Source: Tanypteryx hageni (taxonomy: Eukaryota > Arthropoda > Insecta > Odonata > Petaluridae). From it: a stretch of DNA of 64,000 nt. The translations under genes were made by a program, and so were the position numbers. Of this stretch, positions 21,030-33,186 are shown in pieces (within the stretch, counting starts at the first letter, position 1; each line of letters starts with the position of its first letter). Under the pieces are notes generated by a model. The model saw nothing but the letters and a program-made list of their open reading frames with translations, did no database searches and was not told where the DNA came from. The stretch is taken from contig CM054120.1 in the NCBI GenBank assembly GCA_028673005.1, positions 55,736,057 through 55,800,056 on the forward strand, read 5' to 3'.

Positions 21030-24002
21030 TAGTTACAGTCAATTTATATATAATTATATATTTATATTATAGTTAATTTTAACTGTCTTGCATATTAATC
21101 CTTTCACGACCGGAACGCTCGTAAACGGACAGTGGCAACGACTTAAACCTAATCTCCCTTATTATATGTAATCTTATGATAGAAAATTCCCCTTTTTTCA
21201 GAACGTGACCTCCCTAATGTATTTTTTGGGGGAAATTTTCCCCGATATTCGGCGTTTCGGTATTTGCGGCCGTTTTCTCGTTCGTAGCCACTGCGAATAA
21301 CAGGGACCAACCGCACTTCATGAATTCGCAATTTGATTTCGTACAAACACGCGTTATTTTATTTCGTCGTGAAATACCGCCAGTATCCAATGAATAGTTA
21401 TATTTCTATGGCCTCAAGTTGAAAGAAACAAGTTTTAACCTGCTAAATTTTAAAGCGCTGGAACGTTCAGGAATATTTCGACACACCATTTCCATTGCGA
21501 CTCATAACGACGGTGCTCAAGAACATGAGTCATAGGAACAGATGGCCTTGATTAGAATCTCATAAATAAAAATGAATATCTCCAGTACGCTATGTATCGA
21601 AGCATATATTGCACAATTTATTTATGACGTACGAACTTTCTGGCTGCACAAGAATTTTCATCATGGCCGCCGATTCCTCTGTCCGTTGGTTCGTGCAAGA
21701 GATGGCGTGATGGGAGGAGGAAACGAATGGGAGGGGCACAGAGAAGCAGGGAAGGGAGGTGAGTGGAACGAATGCCGAGGCATTGACGTCATGCACACCG
21801 AGGGTTATGAGCAGAAATGATTCACAGTTTTGGGTGTGGAGCGAAAATGCTTTCAGTTTGAAATAAGCTAAGATTTCAATAACGTTCTGAAAGAAAAATC
21901 TAAGGGATAACTATTTTTCATCGACTAGTTTAAAGTTCCAAATTTGCGAGCAATAAATAATATAGTAAAAAATTAACAGAATTTCATGTACTGTTGAAAA
22001 ATCCATTAGCATGTATCGTTGGAATAAGATTGTTACGAAGTAATGTAAAGGGGAGAACATTTAGAACGAATGCAGGCCGAAAATCCATTCTATTCTAAAA
22101 TCAGCGTTTTCGAAATTGAAGATAACTCCAAATCCCATTCCGCTTCACGTAACAATGAAATTAACCAAGAAAAATATTGTGAAACGAATTTTAACGCGTC
22201 TTGGCCACAGAAAAAGTTTTGAAACATCGTTCAAAATGGTAGGCAGAACGAATGCCTTGAGATACATATATCGCAGACAAAATCATGCTAAGATTTGTCT
22301 GACGACAATTATTCAAAACATTCAAATCAATAGATACGAACGTTTCCTTGGATTTTAATAAAATCATAAATCTCAAGATGAAAGTTTCGGTAAGTGTTAT
22401 TAATCTTGTGACATCTAAATCACTAGAGAATTATCGAGCTATTCCTATGGATAAAAACTATTTCAAGAATACCTACTTATGCAATTAAATATAAAAAACT
22501 GAAAACAACAAGAACTTATCTTAGGCATCTTCAATACCTATAAGAATGTTATGAAGAATCATATGCGCATTTAGGCTACAATGCAGCCCTCTTCAGTGGT
22601 CCTTTTTATGGATTGTACTTCCAGCGAATCGTCGATGAAGACGGCCGCATTGCACCCGAAGTGCGTATATGGTGTTTATGCCCTTTTTATGGCTATTGGT
22701 GATTCCGAAATATTAGTAGTTACGTTCTCAATTGTTGATACTCCATGAAGGGGGTATTTAAAAATTCTTAACAGAGAGAATTCTGTTAGGATAGGATAGA
22801 TAATTGATCTCGCTTACCACATAAACATATTTTTGTTCAAATATGAGGGCCCTAATATTTCGTTCAATGAACTTAAAACATAACAATGAACGGTTCATTT
22901 AGCTAGGGAATTAATCTTACCCATATGAATCGCATCTTTTTTATTACAAAACAGCTAAAGGTTTTGAATGAATTTAAATCAATTTGGCATTCATCGTTTT
23001 GTTGATTGATCCTTGAATGAATGAGCAGTTTTCCATTTTTGCAAGCATTAAAGTATTTCTTAATGTGCCATTTTTATGTTTAGAATATATAATACATCTC
23101 CTGACAGCCTCATCTTTAATTACCATTGCAGGCTGTGAACATAAATCTACCATTAACAATAAACAACGCCTAAAACGTAGCATTAATTTTAAATTGCGTT
23201 ATTGATTTTTGAAATGGCGACCATATATGAACTGTTCTCAGGCGAGCATGAGCCTCAACTTCAGTCCTCGCCCTCTGAATCACAAAAGGATGTTATGTCT
23301 ACTTCAGAAAATGGCTTCCACCCGACCATGTACGCATTCACGAACGTGAGAAGCATTCGTGCTAGACACTCATGCCTCCCAAGTTAGGAGGAAAAAGGAT
23401 GTTGCCAACTCTCTTACTGCTGGCATTGAGAATATTCGGTATATTTATTTAGGGGAAGCGGAAAAGTTTCTTGTTTCACAGCGATAAAAATGTTATTTTA
23501 AAAATATTCCACCATCATTTCGACTTACATTTTGCGCACTAAAATAAAAAATAAAACCTAATTCACTTAAATTTACTCCGTTCAAGTTAGCACATACAAT
23601 TCGGATAAATGTGAAAGAAGTCGACTAAACATAAAATCTCTAAAACGGATCGGTAAGACGTTAAAAGTTATTCTTCTTTTCATAAAGCTCCGTAAAAATC
23701 TGAAGCAGTTGGAGTCTCTCCAGTTATAACCACGTTCTATCTATGGATCTTATTCGTAAGGGCATGTTGTGTCTCGCCGCTAACAGTCGGCCTTATCTTT
23801 CCAAAATTCCCGAACACTTCTATCAACATGGGCGGTGGCTCAGACGTAATTTCATCGAAAGAAGCCTCAAGACCTTCCCCCGGCTGAGGGCAGTCAAATA
23901 GACTGTTCCGAGCAATCGAATCTCACAAGAACAAACGTACAGTTTGAGATCAACTAAAAGAAAAGCTGTGTCATCAACTTCTGAAGAACCAAGAGTATCT
24001 CG
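21030..24002. other. long stretch without a supportable gene
   Basis: 21480-21830 is CpG-richer, with GA-rich patches and CATTGACGTCATGC (a CRE-like TGACGTCA at 21783-21790). The frame at 23214-23387 starts with an ATG in acceptable context (MATIYELFSGEHEPQL) and has a protein-like composition, but no splice partner or recognisable domain was found. Other frames look random. Confidence 0.35.
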
Positions 24003-24662
24003 TTGGATAATAATTATTCGTTGGACGGGGTAGAGATTCCAGTTTCGGACTCGATTAAATATCTCGGAGTCACAATCCATCGTGATCTCTCGTGGGACAC
24101 TCACATTCGCCGATTGATAGGACCACTAACAAAATGCTGGCCTTTATATGGAGAATAGTTCGAAATAACCCCCGAAAAAGTGAAAGAATTATGTTATTTA
24201 TCCTTGGTTCGACCGCAGGTCGAATATACTTCAGCTGTGTGGGATCCCTACGAAACGGGACTCACTAACGAGATAGAAAAGGTTCAGCGCAGGGCAGCTA
24301 GATTTGTAAAGAGGAATTCCGATAGTGAACAAAGCGTAACATCATTAATAGAAAATCTGGTAAATGGACATCGTTAGAGGAACGTAGGCTGCAGGAAAGA
24401 TTTAAACTACTGGAAAAATTTATGTCGGAGGGACTAGCGAATGAGGCAGTAGGACTTATCAGAAGCCCGACGTATCTTGGGAGGTAGGACAGTGAGGATA
24501 AGATTCGCGAGATCGACTGTAGAACGGAGCGATCGTTTTTCCCTAGGACGATTAGAGACCATAATAGGAAAAGGTAACGTAGGAAAACTATGGAGGCTTG
24601 GTGCACTGCACCCCCTGCCATCCACCAAAAAGGTGACTTGCAGGTTTTAATGTAGATGTACA
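24003..24662 (+). pseudogene. CR1/L2-like LINE, 5'-truncated RT C-terminus
   Basis: The translated pieces read SIKYLGVTIHRDLSWDTHI, then VKELCYLSLVRPQVEYTSAV and WDPYETGL..IEKVQRRAARFV, the end of the RT thumb region of CR1/Jockey-type LINEs. After a frameshift at about 24358 comes SLEERRLQERFKLLEKF and FFPRTIRDHN. The 3' end is GCACCCCCTGCCATCCACC.. followed by GTGACTTGCAGG and TGTAGATGTA. Truncated at the 5' side as expected from incomplete reverse transcription. Confidence 0.85.
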
Positions 24663-25217
24663 TCCAGAACTATGTGGGGAGGGCAAAATGGGACTCCTAA
24701 CGCAATAATCGGAATAACAATTAAGGGGAAGTAAATTGCTTTGGGGTCTAATTACTTCTACCTAAGGGCATCTATAACATTTATGGAACTGCGCGTATCA
24801 AATATATTTTTTAAATTTACCATAAAATAAGAGAGAGAAAATTCAATATAATATGATGTAGTTTGAATCCGGAGAAAGAATGTACCTCATCCCTCTAACA
24901 GATATTTTTATCTATATTTCTACTTACCAACAACATTTTTCGATTTTACGAAGAAATTTTTCGCAAACTAAAGACGCGCTATGTCATGACTATACAAGGG
25001 TTGGGCAAGGGCGAGGGCTAACTCGGAGCAGAGGAGAGATTAGGAGCAAAGCGGAAGAAGGAGAGAGACAGCAGGGAAGGAAGGCCTTGATGTCCGGTTG
25101 TACGTATGTACGTTTACACATTCCGTGTGGGTGAGTCATTGGTAAGGGGAGGGAAGAATTTCCATTCTCGGACAGACTCGACGAAACCGCAGCAGTGAAG
25201 GAATTATGGATGCTTCA
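24663..25217. other. unassigned stretch with a GA-rich patch
   Basis: 25010-25090 is purine- and CpG-rich. The open frame at 24880-25134 has no recognisable domain. Confidence 0.4.
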
Positions 25218-25905
25218 ACATAAAAATCTGATGTTGTCAACACATGACATTCTCCATATCTCTAATATTTCTAAAAATTCCAAATAGGTTAGACAATAAT
25301 ATATATTTTAAGAAACTGCGAGAAAATTTTAGACTTGACAAAGAACAGAAATAAACTCAAATCATAGCTTTCTAATATTGGATATAGCCACAAAGCTCCA
25401 ACAATTAAAAAAATAAAAAGGGGCGTTACTAAGACGTAACTAAGCGTCAATTGTTAACAATAGTCGGTAGGTGGCGTGGTGGTGGCAGCTAAAAATATAA
25501 GATATCTCTTAAAAAATGCATTATATGAAACAATGTTTCAAACAGAGGTTGTAGGAAATAAAATTTCCTACAACTTTTATTCTAGTACATTTTTATATTT
25601 ATCAAATATTAAAGCAAATATTTCAAAATAACGGATAAGTGACAAGAGTAAACACCCACTTCCTAATCAATTCTTCTAAATATTATAAAATTGTCAAATA
25701 TAAAATTTCCCGTTGAACTGATTAATATTTTCTGAGTTAGAGCACCCACAAAAAGCTATCACATGCACACACACTAACACACACAGACATCATCGAGAAA
25801 GTGGTCAAAACGTGTTCCGAGGACCTCAGAACGTGTATTTCCGTTGAAATCCCGAAGTCGATTTTTTTCATGAATACAATTCTTTCCCCTATACTACGTA
25901 TATGG
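25218..25905 (+). repeat. interspersed repeat X, copy 1 (about 690 bp)
   Basis: Alignable along its full length with the reverse complement of 43845-44585. Anchors: AAAGAACAGAAATAAACTCA, GGTGGCGTGGTGGTGGCAGC, AACGGATAAGTGACAAGAGT, CACACACACTAACACACACA and CCTATACTACGTATATGGAG. Shorter pieces recur at 37640-37810 and 57110-57260. No coding content is recognised; it is probably the non-coding end of a retroelement or a non-autonomous element. Confidence 0.75.
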
Positions 25906-25910
25906 AGTAA

Positions 25911-26530
25911 GTAAAAATGGCAATCGAAAACATTGGAACAGCAGGGGATAAAGTAACACGGAAAACTAGGAATGGAGGTTGGAAGAAGCTATTGCCCAAT
26001 TATGTTCATGATTTTGAAGGTGTTGAGGTAAATAAACATTAGAATGGACATCGTGGATCTGTGAAACAAAATATATTTTGAAGGAGTAGACGACAATGAC
26101 GTGGAAGATTTGTTACAATCGCACAGTGAATAGCTAACCAATGACGAGTTGATTCAACTCGACGCACATTTGTCCCAGGAAGAGCAAGAGGAAGAAGATG
26201 AGAAGCCACCAAATGCATTTGACATGAAGAAATTGTAGAAGCTCTTTGCAGCTTTTGATGCTGTTATTACAATTTTGGATGAGAACGACCCAAATCTGGA
26301 AAGAAGTAGGGAATGTAAAACCCACATTGATGATCCAATGTTATTTTGTGCTCTATGATTCTAAGAAACGAGAAGCAAAACAAATTTCTATTCTTTCATT
26401 TTTCCGTCTGTCAATTTCTTCGTCTTTTTAACCATCAACCTCAGGAATTTCACGTTCTACAATTTCAGAAGACGAAGACGTCTACGATCCGATAGAAGTT
26501 TATGACAGCAGTTCATCTTCGTTACCATAA
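25911..26530 (+). pseudogene. Tigger1-like (pogo superfamily) transposase C-terminus
   Basis: Pieces read GGWKKLLPNYVHDFEG, then VEDLLQSHSE (stop) LTNDELIQLD, an acidic run QEEQEEEDEKPP, then AAFDAVITILDENDPNLERS, and a Ser-rich tail. This is the C-terminal layout of Tigger1-type proteins. Stops and frameshifts interrupt it. The catalytic part is absent; the left boundary meets repeat X at about 25905. Confidence 0.85.
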
Positions 26531-26756
26531 CTTTTATAAAGTTTATAAATTAAATTGTTTATGAAAACTTGCACAAACTACTATAATAATGTTTACTTGA
26601 GTGATTTTATAATAAATAATATTTAAGATGTTATTTTAAATGGGTGATTTTTTGGGCTCAGGAACCGATCGTAACTTTTCCCATATAAATTATTGGAAAT
26701 AGGGTTTTCGATTTACGAATTTCCGCATTAAGAAGGGTTTTCGAGGAACGAATTAC

Positions 26757-26782
26757 GTACGTAAACCGAGGGATGGGTGTAT
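26757..26782 (+). mobile_element. Tigger right terminal inverted repeat
   Basis: Contains CGTAAACCGAGGGATGGGTG then TA. Reversed, this is the CCCTCGGTTTACG terminus of Tigger elements, about 230 bp after the transposase tail. The matching left end is not present. Confidence 0.7.
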
Positions 26783-27008
26783 TTCCTTTCTTCCTAAATT
26801 TTTTAAACTGACCAGCTATTCATACCACTACCTCTTAGTAACCCATTGCGCGTAGACAAGAGGGAATCAGCAGGTCGTAAAAAATTCATTATTACATGAA
26901 AGTCACCTTTCTTCCTATGCTTTGGAATCTGACCAGCTATTTATTGCACTACTTCTTAGATACTCATTGCGCGAAGGCAGGAGGGAATCAGCAGGTCGTT
27001 AAAAAAAT
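26783..27008 (+). repeat. tandem duplication, two units of about 105 bp
   Basis: TCTGACCAGCTATTTAT..CATTGCGCG..GAGGGAATCAGCAGGTCG occurs at about 26810-26880 and again at 26930-27000. The period is about 120 bp; the copies are diverged. Confidence 0.75.
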
Positions 27009-27306
27009 CAAAAGACCGATTCCCAAAAAATTGTGGATAATTCATTCGATTATATTTTTTACATTCCTGTGATTCAGATGCGTACAATTTTTGCATAACC
27101 TTAATAGGGGGTTTTCAAATAACGTGGCTGTATGACGATTCTTCATAAATACTCCTGAGTAAATTGTCAAGAATTATATTAAAAATTTACACAGTGAAAC
27201 TGAACTACATTTGCAAATCAATAACTGCATATCCTTATATCGTATGTTTTACTTTAAGTCAGTCTTGCAGAACTACTGAACGTCTCGCTCGGGAAGATAA
27301 TGGAAA
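27009..27306. other. unassigned stretch
   Basis: No gene. A phrase GGGGGTTTTCAAATAACGTG near 27107 resembles sub-terminal Tigger sequence. Confidence 0.35.
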
Positions 27307-27308
27307 TA

Positions 27309-27937
27309 CAGGAATTTCCCGGTTTACGAACTTTCGTCTTTGCTCCACTAATTTAATTTACGACATCAATAGTCCGTTCTTACGAACTTTTACTGAACTT
27401 CAGTAACCCAACATAAACGCCACCATTTGAAACTAAAATGGATACGCGTAATACTATTTCCGAAAATTATGTATTTATCGTATTCTATTTTTCATATACA
27501 GTAGGGTATTTATATATATTTCCTGTAACATTTTTGTAACTACTGCGGCATTTACTCGTCGAGATTTCATAGAAAATGATTAATTTGATATTTATCGTTC
27601 AGTACTCTTATTTTTACGTACAAAACATCGATATTACTACCGAGAAATTTAAGAAAAGCTACGCATTGTAAATAGAAAAATAAAGTAGTGTTTATTCTTT
27701 AGAGCAACTAAGAGATAAAATTTACTTCTTCATATCATTCCGCATACAATATATTTCACACGAAACTCTTGCGACGAAAGCAATGACTAAGCTTTCATCC
27801 GGGAAAACGAAATCCGCAGGAACGCGTCCCTTTATTTTAACGCTAAACATATCGGAAAATCTCTACCGATTCAATAACTTTCTGTTTACGAACTACTTTT
27901 CAGGAGCGCATGGTGTTCGTCAATCGGAAGATTGCAG
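27309..27937. mobile_element. pogo/Tigger-type MITE candidate
   Basis: Left end CAGGAATTTCCCGGTTTACG and right end (reverse complement) CTGCAATCTTCCGATTGACG are imperfect inverted repeats. TA precedes the left end; the right flank is TT, so the TA duplication is not clean. No coding content. Confidence 0.5.
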
Positions 27938-28389
27938 TTCATGAAGCGCAATTAATAACGGATCCGTTTAATGACATCCAGTGGAGTTGAAAAGAAAACG
28001 GACAGAATCGTGAGAGGGGAAAAGGAACGAGAAAGGAAGAAGAAGAAGTGAGAAGTGTAAACAGAAAGGGAAAGAGAGCACAACAGAATGAAAGGGCTGC
28101 ATTGTGACGATCAAAGTGCTAAGGGTGAGAAAGCCGAGCGAGAGAGCAAGGCGCAGAGGTTAAGGGTCACGGACAGTCGAGCAGCGCGGCGGCCATTTGT
28201 TCCATTCCAAAAAAACAATCATTAAGCTTTAATTGTTGCATGTGGTAATGCATACAATATTTTTCACATATAATAAAGTATTAACATTATTAGTTTCGAA
28301 ATTGTTTATATTTTATGCAGTTGATTTTAGTTCGGAGCGCAGAACTCGCTTGCATTGTAGAAAGGAGCGAATAATTTATACGGAAGTGG
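27938..28389. other. purine-rich, then CpG-rich stretch without gene
   Basis: 28000-28085 is GA-rich; 28120-28200 is CpG-rich with GCGCGGCGGCCATTTG, a promoter-like composition, but no exon could be defined nearby. Confidence 0.35.
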
Positions 28390-28755
28390 AAGTGGCGTAG
28401 CTAGGTTCTCTCTCGCCTGGGGGCAAGTCACAGAGATGCGCTCCCCTCCCTTTGCTCCCTGTACAATTTTCCAGACAAATGTTACTTGGGGAATGTGATG
28501 GAAACCCAAGTATACTATACTACCATTTTAATTAGGTATATTTTATAATATTTTTCAATATAAAACAAAAAACCGTACTTATTATGTTTAATATAAATCA
28601 CTCCCACGAAGTCACGCTTGATAAGGTTATTTATATTGTAATAATATTATTTTTTATAAACAGAAACGTTAATTTTCGGTCCATGCGTTTGTTCCCCTTC
28701 AGCTCTGCGCCCAGGGGCAACTGCCTCCCTCTGATCTCCCCTTACTACGTCACTG
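28390..28755. mobile_element. hAT-like MITE
   Basis: Ends AAGTGGCGTAGCTAGG and CTACGTCACTG are imperfect inverted repeats of the CAGTGGCGTAG type, followed inward by matching CGCCTGGGGGCA and TGCGCCCAGGGGCA phrases. The flanking octamers do not match well. Confidence 0.6.
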
Positions 28756-28844
28756 GGCTAAGGAGAGCAAAAATAAATTATGTGGCTTTGAAAGCAGACG
28801 CGCCGAAGTTTGAATCTCAGTTTTTCTGATAAAAATATCTAATA

Positions 28845-29175
28845 ATTCAGGGGCATTCAATCGGGGGTACGCGTACCCCTACGTGTACGTTAAGAGATTC
28901 GAAAGAATACGCGAAAGTGTTAATCATATTACTATTTTTTCTAACTTCGTCTTTCATGTAAAACTTTGGGATCAAACTTTGCGATATTACGATTAATAAT
29001 AACGATATAGAACAGAAAAAACGTAGAAATTGTAAGTTTTAGCGGTATAAACATGAGTTATCTATCTTAATACAAGTGTTATTCATTTCAATATCCTTTA
29101 AATGTACTTGGTGATACGTTACCATTAAAATGCTCTAAGGAGTACGTCAGCAAGGAAAGGTTGAAAACTCATGTT
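28845..29175. mobile_element. hAT fragment (GGGGGTACGCGTACCCC-type end)
   Basis: Left phrase GGGGGTACGCGTACCCCTAC and right phrase CTAAGGAGTACGTCAGCAAG..AAAGGTTGAA resemble the two ends of ZBED-type hAT elements. Internal part non-coding. Confidence 0.4.
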
Positions 29176-29795
29176 ATAGTTGATGTTCCTATATCTCTCT
29201 CTATCTTTTTATTCGTGTAGCAATAATATCATTCGCCGTTTTTTACCATTCACAATTCGAAATAAAAATGTCTAGCAGAGATCGGAGACGATTGTACTCC
29301 GGGCGAGATGGTGTGGGAAAGCACGATTGCTTCCAAGAGCATCACAACTGCTTAATTAGATATAAAGGCATCGTAACGAAGAACTAAAAACTCTTAATGA
29401 TCCAGTGGGCGTTGGAAGACCAGATGGCTCATAAAGTAAACAAAAGTGTTACGGCCGATAAAGTTGTTATTCGGAGCCATGCGATCTGGATGCCTGGGAA
29501 TTGTTTCATACGAGAAAACCTTTGAGGCAGTGAGACTGCTGGAGTGCTAGAAAGAAGGTCCCATCGCGTAAGAAATGGATATTTCCAACAACAAAGCAGC
29601 AGTAAACTGGTTAGGACAAGCAGCTTCTCATACCCGTGGAATGGATCTATTTGATTTGAATTGAAGAACCAAGGTGAACATCTAAAAGTAAGTTTTATCT
29701 CTTTAGATATTATTCATCGAAAAACGTGACTATAGCAGATGAGGTTCAATAATAATTAGGAAAATCCATGAGAGATAATTCTTGATACACTACGC
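29176..29795. other. unassigned stretch
   Basis: No recognisable gene or repeat; 29250-29700 has intermediate GC and no long frame. Confidence 0.4.
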
Positions 29796-30581
29796 CAGTG
29801 GTGCCCAAACTACGGACAGCGAGCAACATCCGTCCCGCCTATAAAGTGTCTATATAATGTGTGTGCGTGTGTACGTCTATATAGTGTCTCATCCGTCCCA
29901 CGATGAGTACAACAATTGAAGGGCACAATGTAGCATAATGAAAATAGAAAATTATAAAAACAATATATGTATTTTGTCATTATCCATCTTGTCCCATAAG
30001 AGATAAATACAGGCATACCTCGCTTTGCGCGACCCAGATTTAAGCGGATTAGTTTAGCGCGAAGCGGACCCGCATCTACCAGGTTTTCAAAGAACAAAGG
30101 CGGAAAATGAGGCGGTTTAACTATAAAAGTATTAGAAATTCTATTTTTACATGCTTGTGGATTTTAGTAATAACCTCCTTGGGTCCCCATTTGGGCCAGG
30201 ATGTGGCGCACCTCTTCTATGAAAGAAACCCCCAGAACGGCACACCGATTTTATCACTCGATCGACGCTTACGTTTGCGTTATTATATCTAAAGAAAGGT
30301 GATTTTCCGAATAAAAATTACTCGTTGATTTATTTAGGAACTTATTCTCATTAACATGATGACCTCGTTTTGAGTGAATTTCTTTTAGTGCAAAATTTTC
30401 AGGAGCCTATCTGTCGCGTAAATCGAGGTATGGCTGTACATTTAAAACAAATCGGGAAATATTTACCTACAACTAAACCCATTAGTTTCCTTCAATTATT
30501 CTTCAATTCTATTTTCCCCTGGGCGTGGCCCGCGAAGAGGTGAGAAATGACCTCTCGAGCCGAAAAGTTTGGACGCCACTG
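29796..30581. mobile_element. non-autonomous hAT element with degenerate 8-bp duplication
   Basis: Starts CAGTGGTGCCCAAAC and ends GTTTGGACGCCACTG, inverted repeats with two mismatches. Flanking octamers CACTACGC (29788-29795) and CGCTATGC (30582-30589) agree at 6 of 8 positions. Interrupted by the Tigger-type MITE at 30010-30436. Confidence 0.8.
30010..30436. mobile_element. Tigger/mariner-type MITE nested in hAT (427 bp)
   Basis: Left end CAGGCATACCTCGCTTTGCG and right end (reverse complement) CAGCCATACCTCGATTTACG. TA dinucleotides flank both sides (30008-30009, 30437-30438). No transposase inside. Confidence 0.85.
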
Positions 30582-30789
30582 CGCTATGCGATAGACGAGA
30601 TGAAGTTTCGTTACCGGTATTTAACATTTCTCAAGACTCACGCAGTATAAATTTAATTTTTACATTTGTAATTATTCATAAACAAGGGAAATTCATAGGT
30701 AGAAGAACCTCGTTTCCAATTACAATCGAAAGCCAAGGGTATTATGGGTTTAACGTGACGTTAAAACGGAAAAACGTGGAACAAGTATG

Positions 30790-30895
30790 TATTTTGCTGT
30801 GGTATGTAATATGTTACGTGAAATATGGTGCGGAATGTTATGTGAAATATTATAAGAAATGTTATGTGAAATACTTGCGAAAATTGTATGAGATA
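30790..30895 (+). repeat. short degenerate tandem repeat
   Basis: Three to four copies of ATGTTATGTGAAATAYT at intervals of about 25 bp. Confidence 0.65.
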
Positions 30896-31139
30896 TATTT
30901 TGAGTAATTTAATGTAATTAAATCCAGTTTAGCCAAATTAAATAATTTATCACACGTCAGATACAATTCATAAACTTGTGCTCATCATATAACAAATCTG
31001 TGTGTGACAGTGTTAAAAGTCGCGATTACTCTATCTTCAACCGGCGCGGTGCTATCGCGCACGTTACATAGAAAATCCAGGATGGGCTGTTGAGTGAATA
31101 TCTGCCGTCTGAGGTAAAAAGAAAAATTGTCGCCCCCTC

Positions 31140-32710
31140 CCCCCCGATTAAACCTTCCATGGACCCTAGGCAAACATAAATTTATGCCCCCTCTCCTCCT
31201 ACAATGTTTTTTATGCTAATATATATATTTTTAAAGTAGTTTCAAAAATTTTTTGTAGTATTTTATTGCTAATGTTACTTGTACAAATTTTCATAATTCT
31301 ATAGTTTGACTGATTTTCATCGAAATATCTATCAAATAAAATTGTACAAAATAAATGTTGTTTATAGTAAACAAAACAAATCAACAATAAAAATAATTAT
31401 GGCTAATTGTTTATATGTCCCTATTTTATAGCACATAATTAATGAAATGATACAAAGAACAGGAACAAATCGAACACAGGAAGAACTTTTCTTGACTTCT
31501 TTTCAGCAAATATATTGTTAATATCTTCATAATCACTATTGTTGAATATTTCTTGCTCAATGCTAAAAAATTTAAGTTATCCCGTTTAAAGAACAGAAAA
31601 ACTATGTTCTTCAGTTTCATTACTTACTGGAAGTGATAGATAAATTCTTAAAATAATTTCAACATTTGGAAAAGTTGATGAAATTGTTTGTTTAGTTATA
31701 AATTTGTTAAAATCTAGGAGAGTTTCATGTCATTTTTATAATCTAAACTCAAAAATTGATATACCTACTTTTTCATCAACAACAAATATCATTTTTCTAA
31801 AATTCTTCCAAATCTTTAGTAATTTCAGCAACACTTTTAATATCAAAACAAGTAACATTGGCAAAAACTATTTTAAATCTGCTAGTAATTGAACGATAGC
31901 TTTTCCATCTGGATCATCATCATCATCAAGCTGCTGTCTGAAGACAGGTTTCAGCTGAATCGCTGCCTCCATCTCTTTCTCTCCCTAGAAGCCTCTTTTA
32001 TATCTCTATAAGTACTATATTCCTGCTTTATATTCTCTAAAATTCCTATTCTTTTTCTCCCTCTTCCTCTTCTTCCGCTAATTTTGCCCTCGAAGATCGT
32101 CCTTTGTAAACACTGTCTTTTCAATGTGTCATATCCAAGAATTTCCAATCAAATTTAAGGAATGACCGGAGCAAGGTACGAAATCTGCTGCCTCTGTGAA
32201 GTTTAGTTATAGCTTTTAAACTCTTGTATTTCCCGGATATATTAGACGCATTGTCGTAGCTTTGTCCTCGACAACTCTTGATAACTATGTTCATTTCATT
32301 CAATTCATTAACCATCGCCGTTTATAAATGTTGTCCTGTATGTAAAACTATTGGAAGAAAACCAAAAAACCTTTCTACTGGTTCAGTACTGGGTATCACA
32401 TATCGCAACATAATACTCAATTGATCTACATGGCTTATATCAGGGGTGCTATCAACAATTATATAAATATTTTGCTGTTTTTATTTTATTTGTCAATTTT
32501 GATTTTACGTGATCTTTTATTACTGCAATAAATTCATCGCATACGGTTGATGGTAAATAACTACAGGTGCAGAGCAATACCTTGCAACAAAGGTAAATAC
32601 GATGTTGCAATTTTTTATGTTAATATATAAAAATAAAAATAACCGACCGAGCTTATGGATGGCCCCCTTAAATTGTGGGCTCCCAGCATTTGCCTAGTGT
32701 GTCTAGGCGA
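31140..32710 (-). pseudogene. hAT transposase pseudogene (ZMYM1-like), interrupted by a LINE
   Basis: On minus, 32121-32315 reads SCRGQSYDNASNISGKYK, a hallmark of this hAT group. The C-terminal domain is recoverable from two frames at about 31410-31690: FPNVEIILRIYLSLPVSNET, then EHSFSVL, then a broken stretch and LSIEQEIFNNSDYEDINNIF. Both flanks carry G/C-rich terminal phrases (GACCCTAGGCAAA at 31155; TTTGCCTAGTGTG at 32690). A LINE fragment sits inside at 31925-32155. Many stops. Confidence 0.8.
31925..32155 (-). mobile_element. LINE 3'-end fragment inserted in the hAT pseudogene
   Basis: On minus the frame carries LQRTIFEGKISGRRGRGRKR and ENIKQEYSTYRDIKEASRER, the C-terminal tail of an arthropod LINE family whose RT occurs at 45800-47840. 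It ends with CTGTCTTCAGACAGCAGC and a (GAT)n tail at 31914-31927. 5'-truncated. Confidence 0.75.
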
Positions 32711-32732
32711 TTAAACGGCCCTGCGCCCCAGT

Positions 32733-32787
32733 TCACGACACCTAGGTGCAGATCGGCAGCGACACTGCTATAATGTCACTCTTAGGA
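32733..32787 (+). repeat. short repeat shared with 41031-41083
   Basis: CACGACACCTAGGTGCAGAT..CACTGCTATAATGTCACTCTTAG aligns with TACGACATTTAGGTTCTGAT..CACTACGATAATGTCGCCCTTAG at 41031-41083. Both lie next to hAT remains. Family not recognised. Confidence 0.55.
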
Positions 32788-32789
32788 TA

Positions 32790-33186
32790 CGTTCACACCA
32801 GACGCGTCTTTCTTGATGTTTATTGTTGTAGTGTTCACATTGTTAAATTTAGCGTTGAGTGATATTTGGTATTCTAGATAAGGCTCCTAAGAAGTTTATA
32901 AAGATAATACAATCAAATGCAGGGCTGGTCAAGTGTCAAAAAAACTTGCCATTTTGTACACATCAATGTTACAGCTTAGAGAGATCATGTACTTATAATT
33001 ATAAAGTAACTATAATGATAATTAATTTGCACGGCCATGATCAAATTTATAGGAATTTTTTATTGACATTTTAACACTATGTTTCAAAACAATGTTGAAA
33101 ATATATAAAAATCACAAGAACTATCTAAACGCGTAAAAATACGAAAGGACACATATAATTCGTATTATAAAATTATAGCAACTTCT
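32790..33186. other. unassigned AT-rich stretch
   Basis: No gene. The phrase GTTCACACCAGACGCG at 32800 resembles some transposon ends. Confidence 0.35.
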
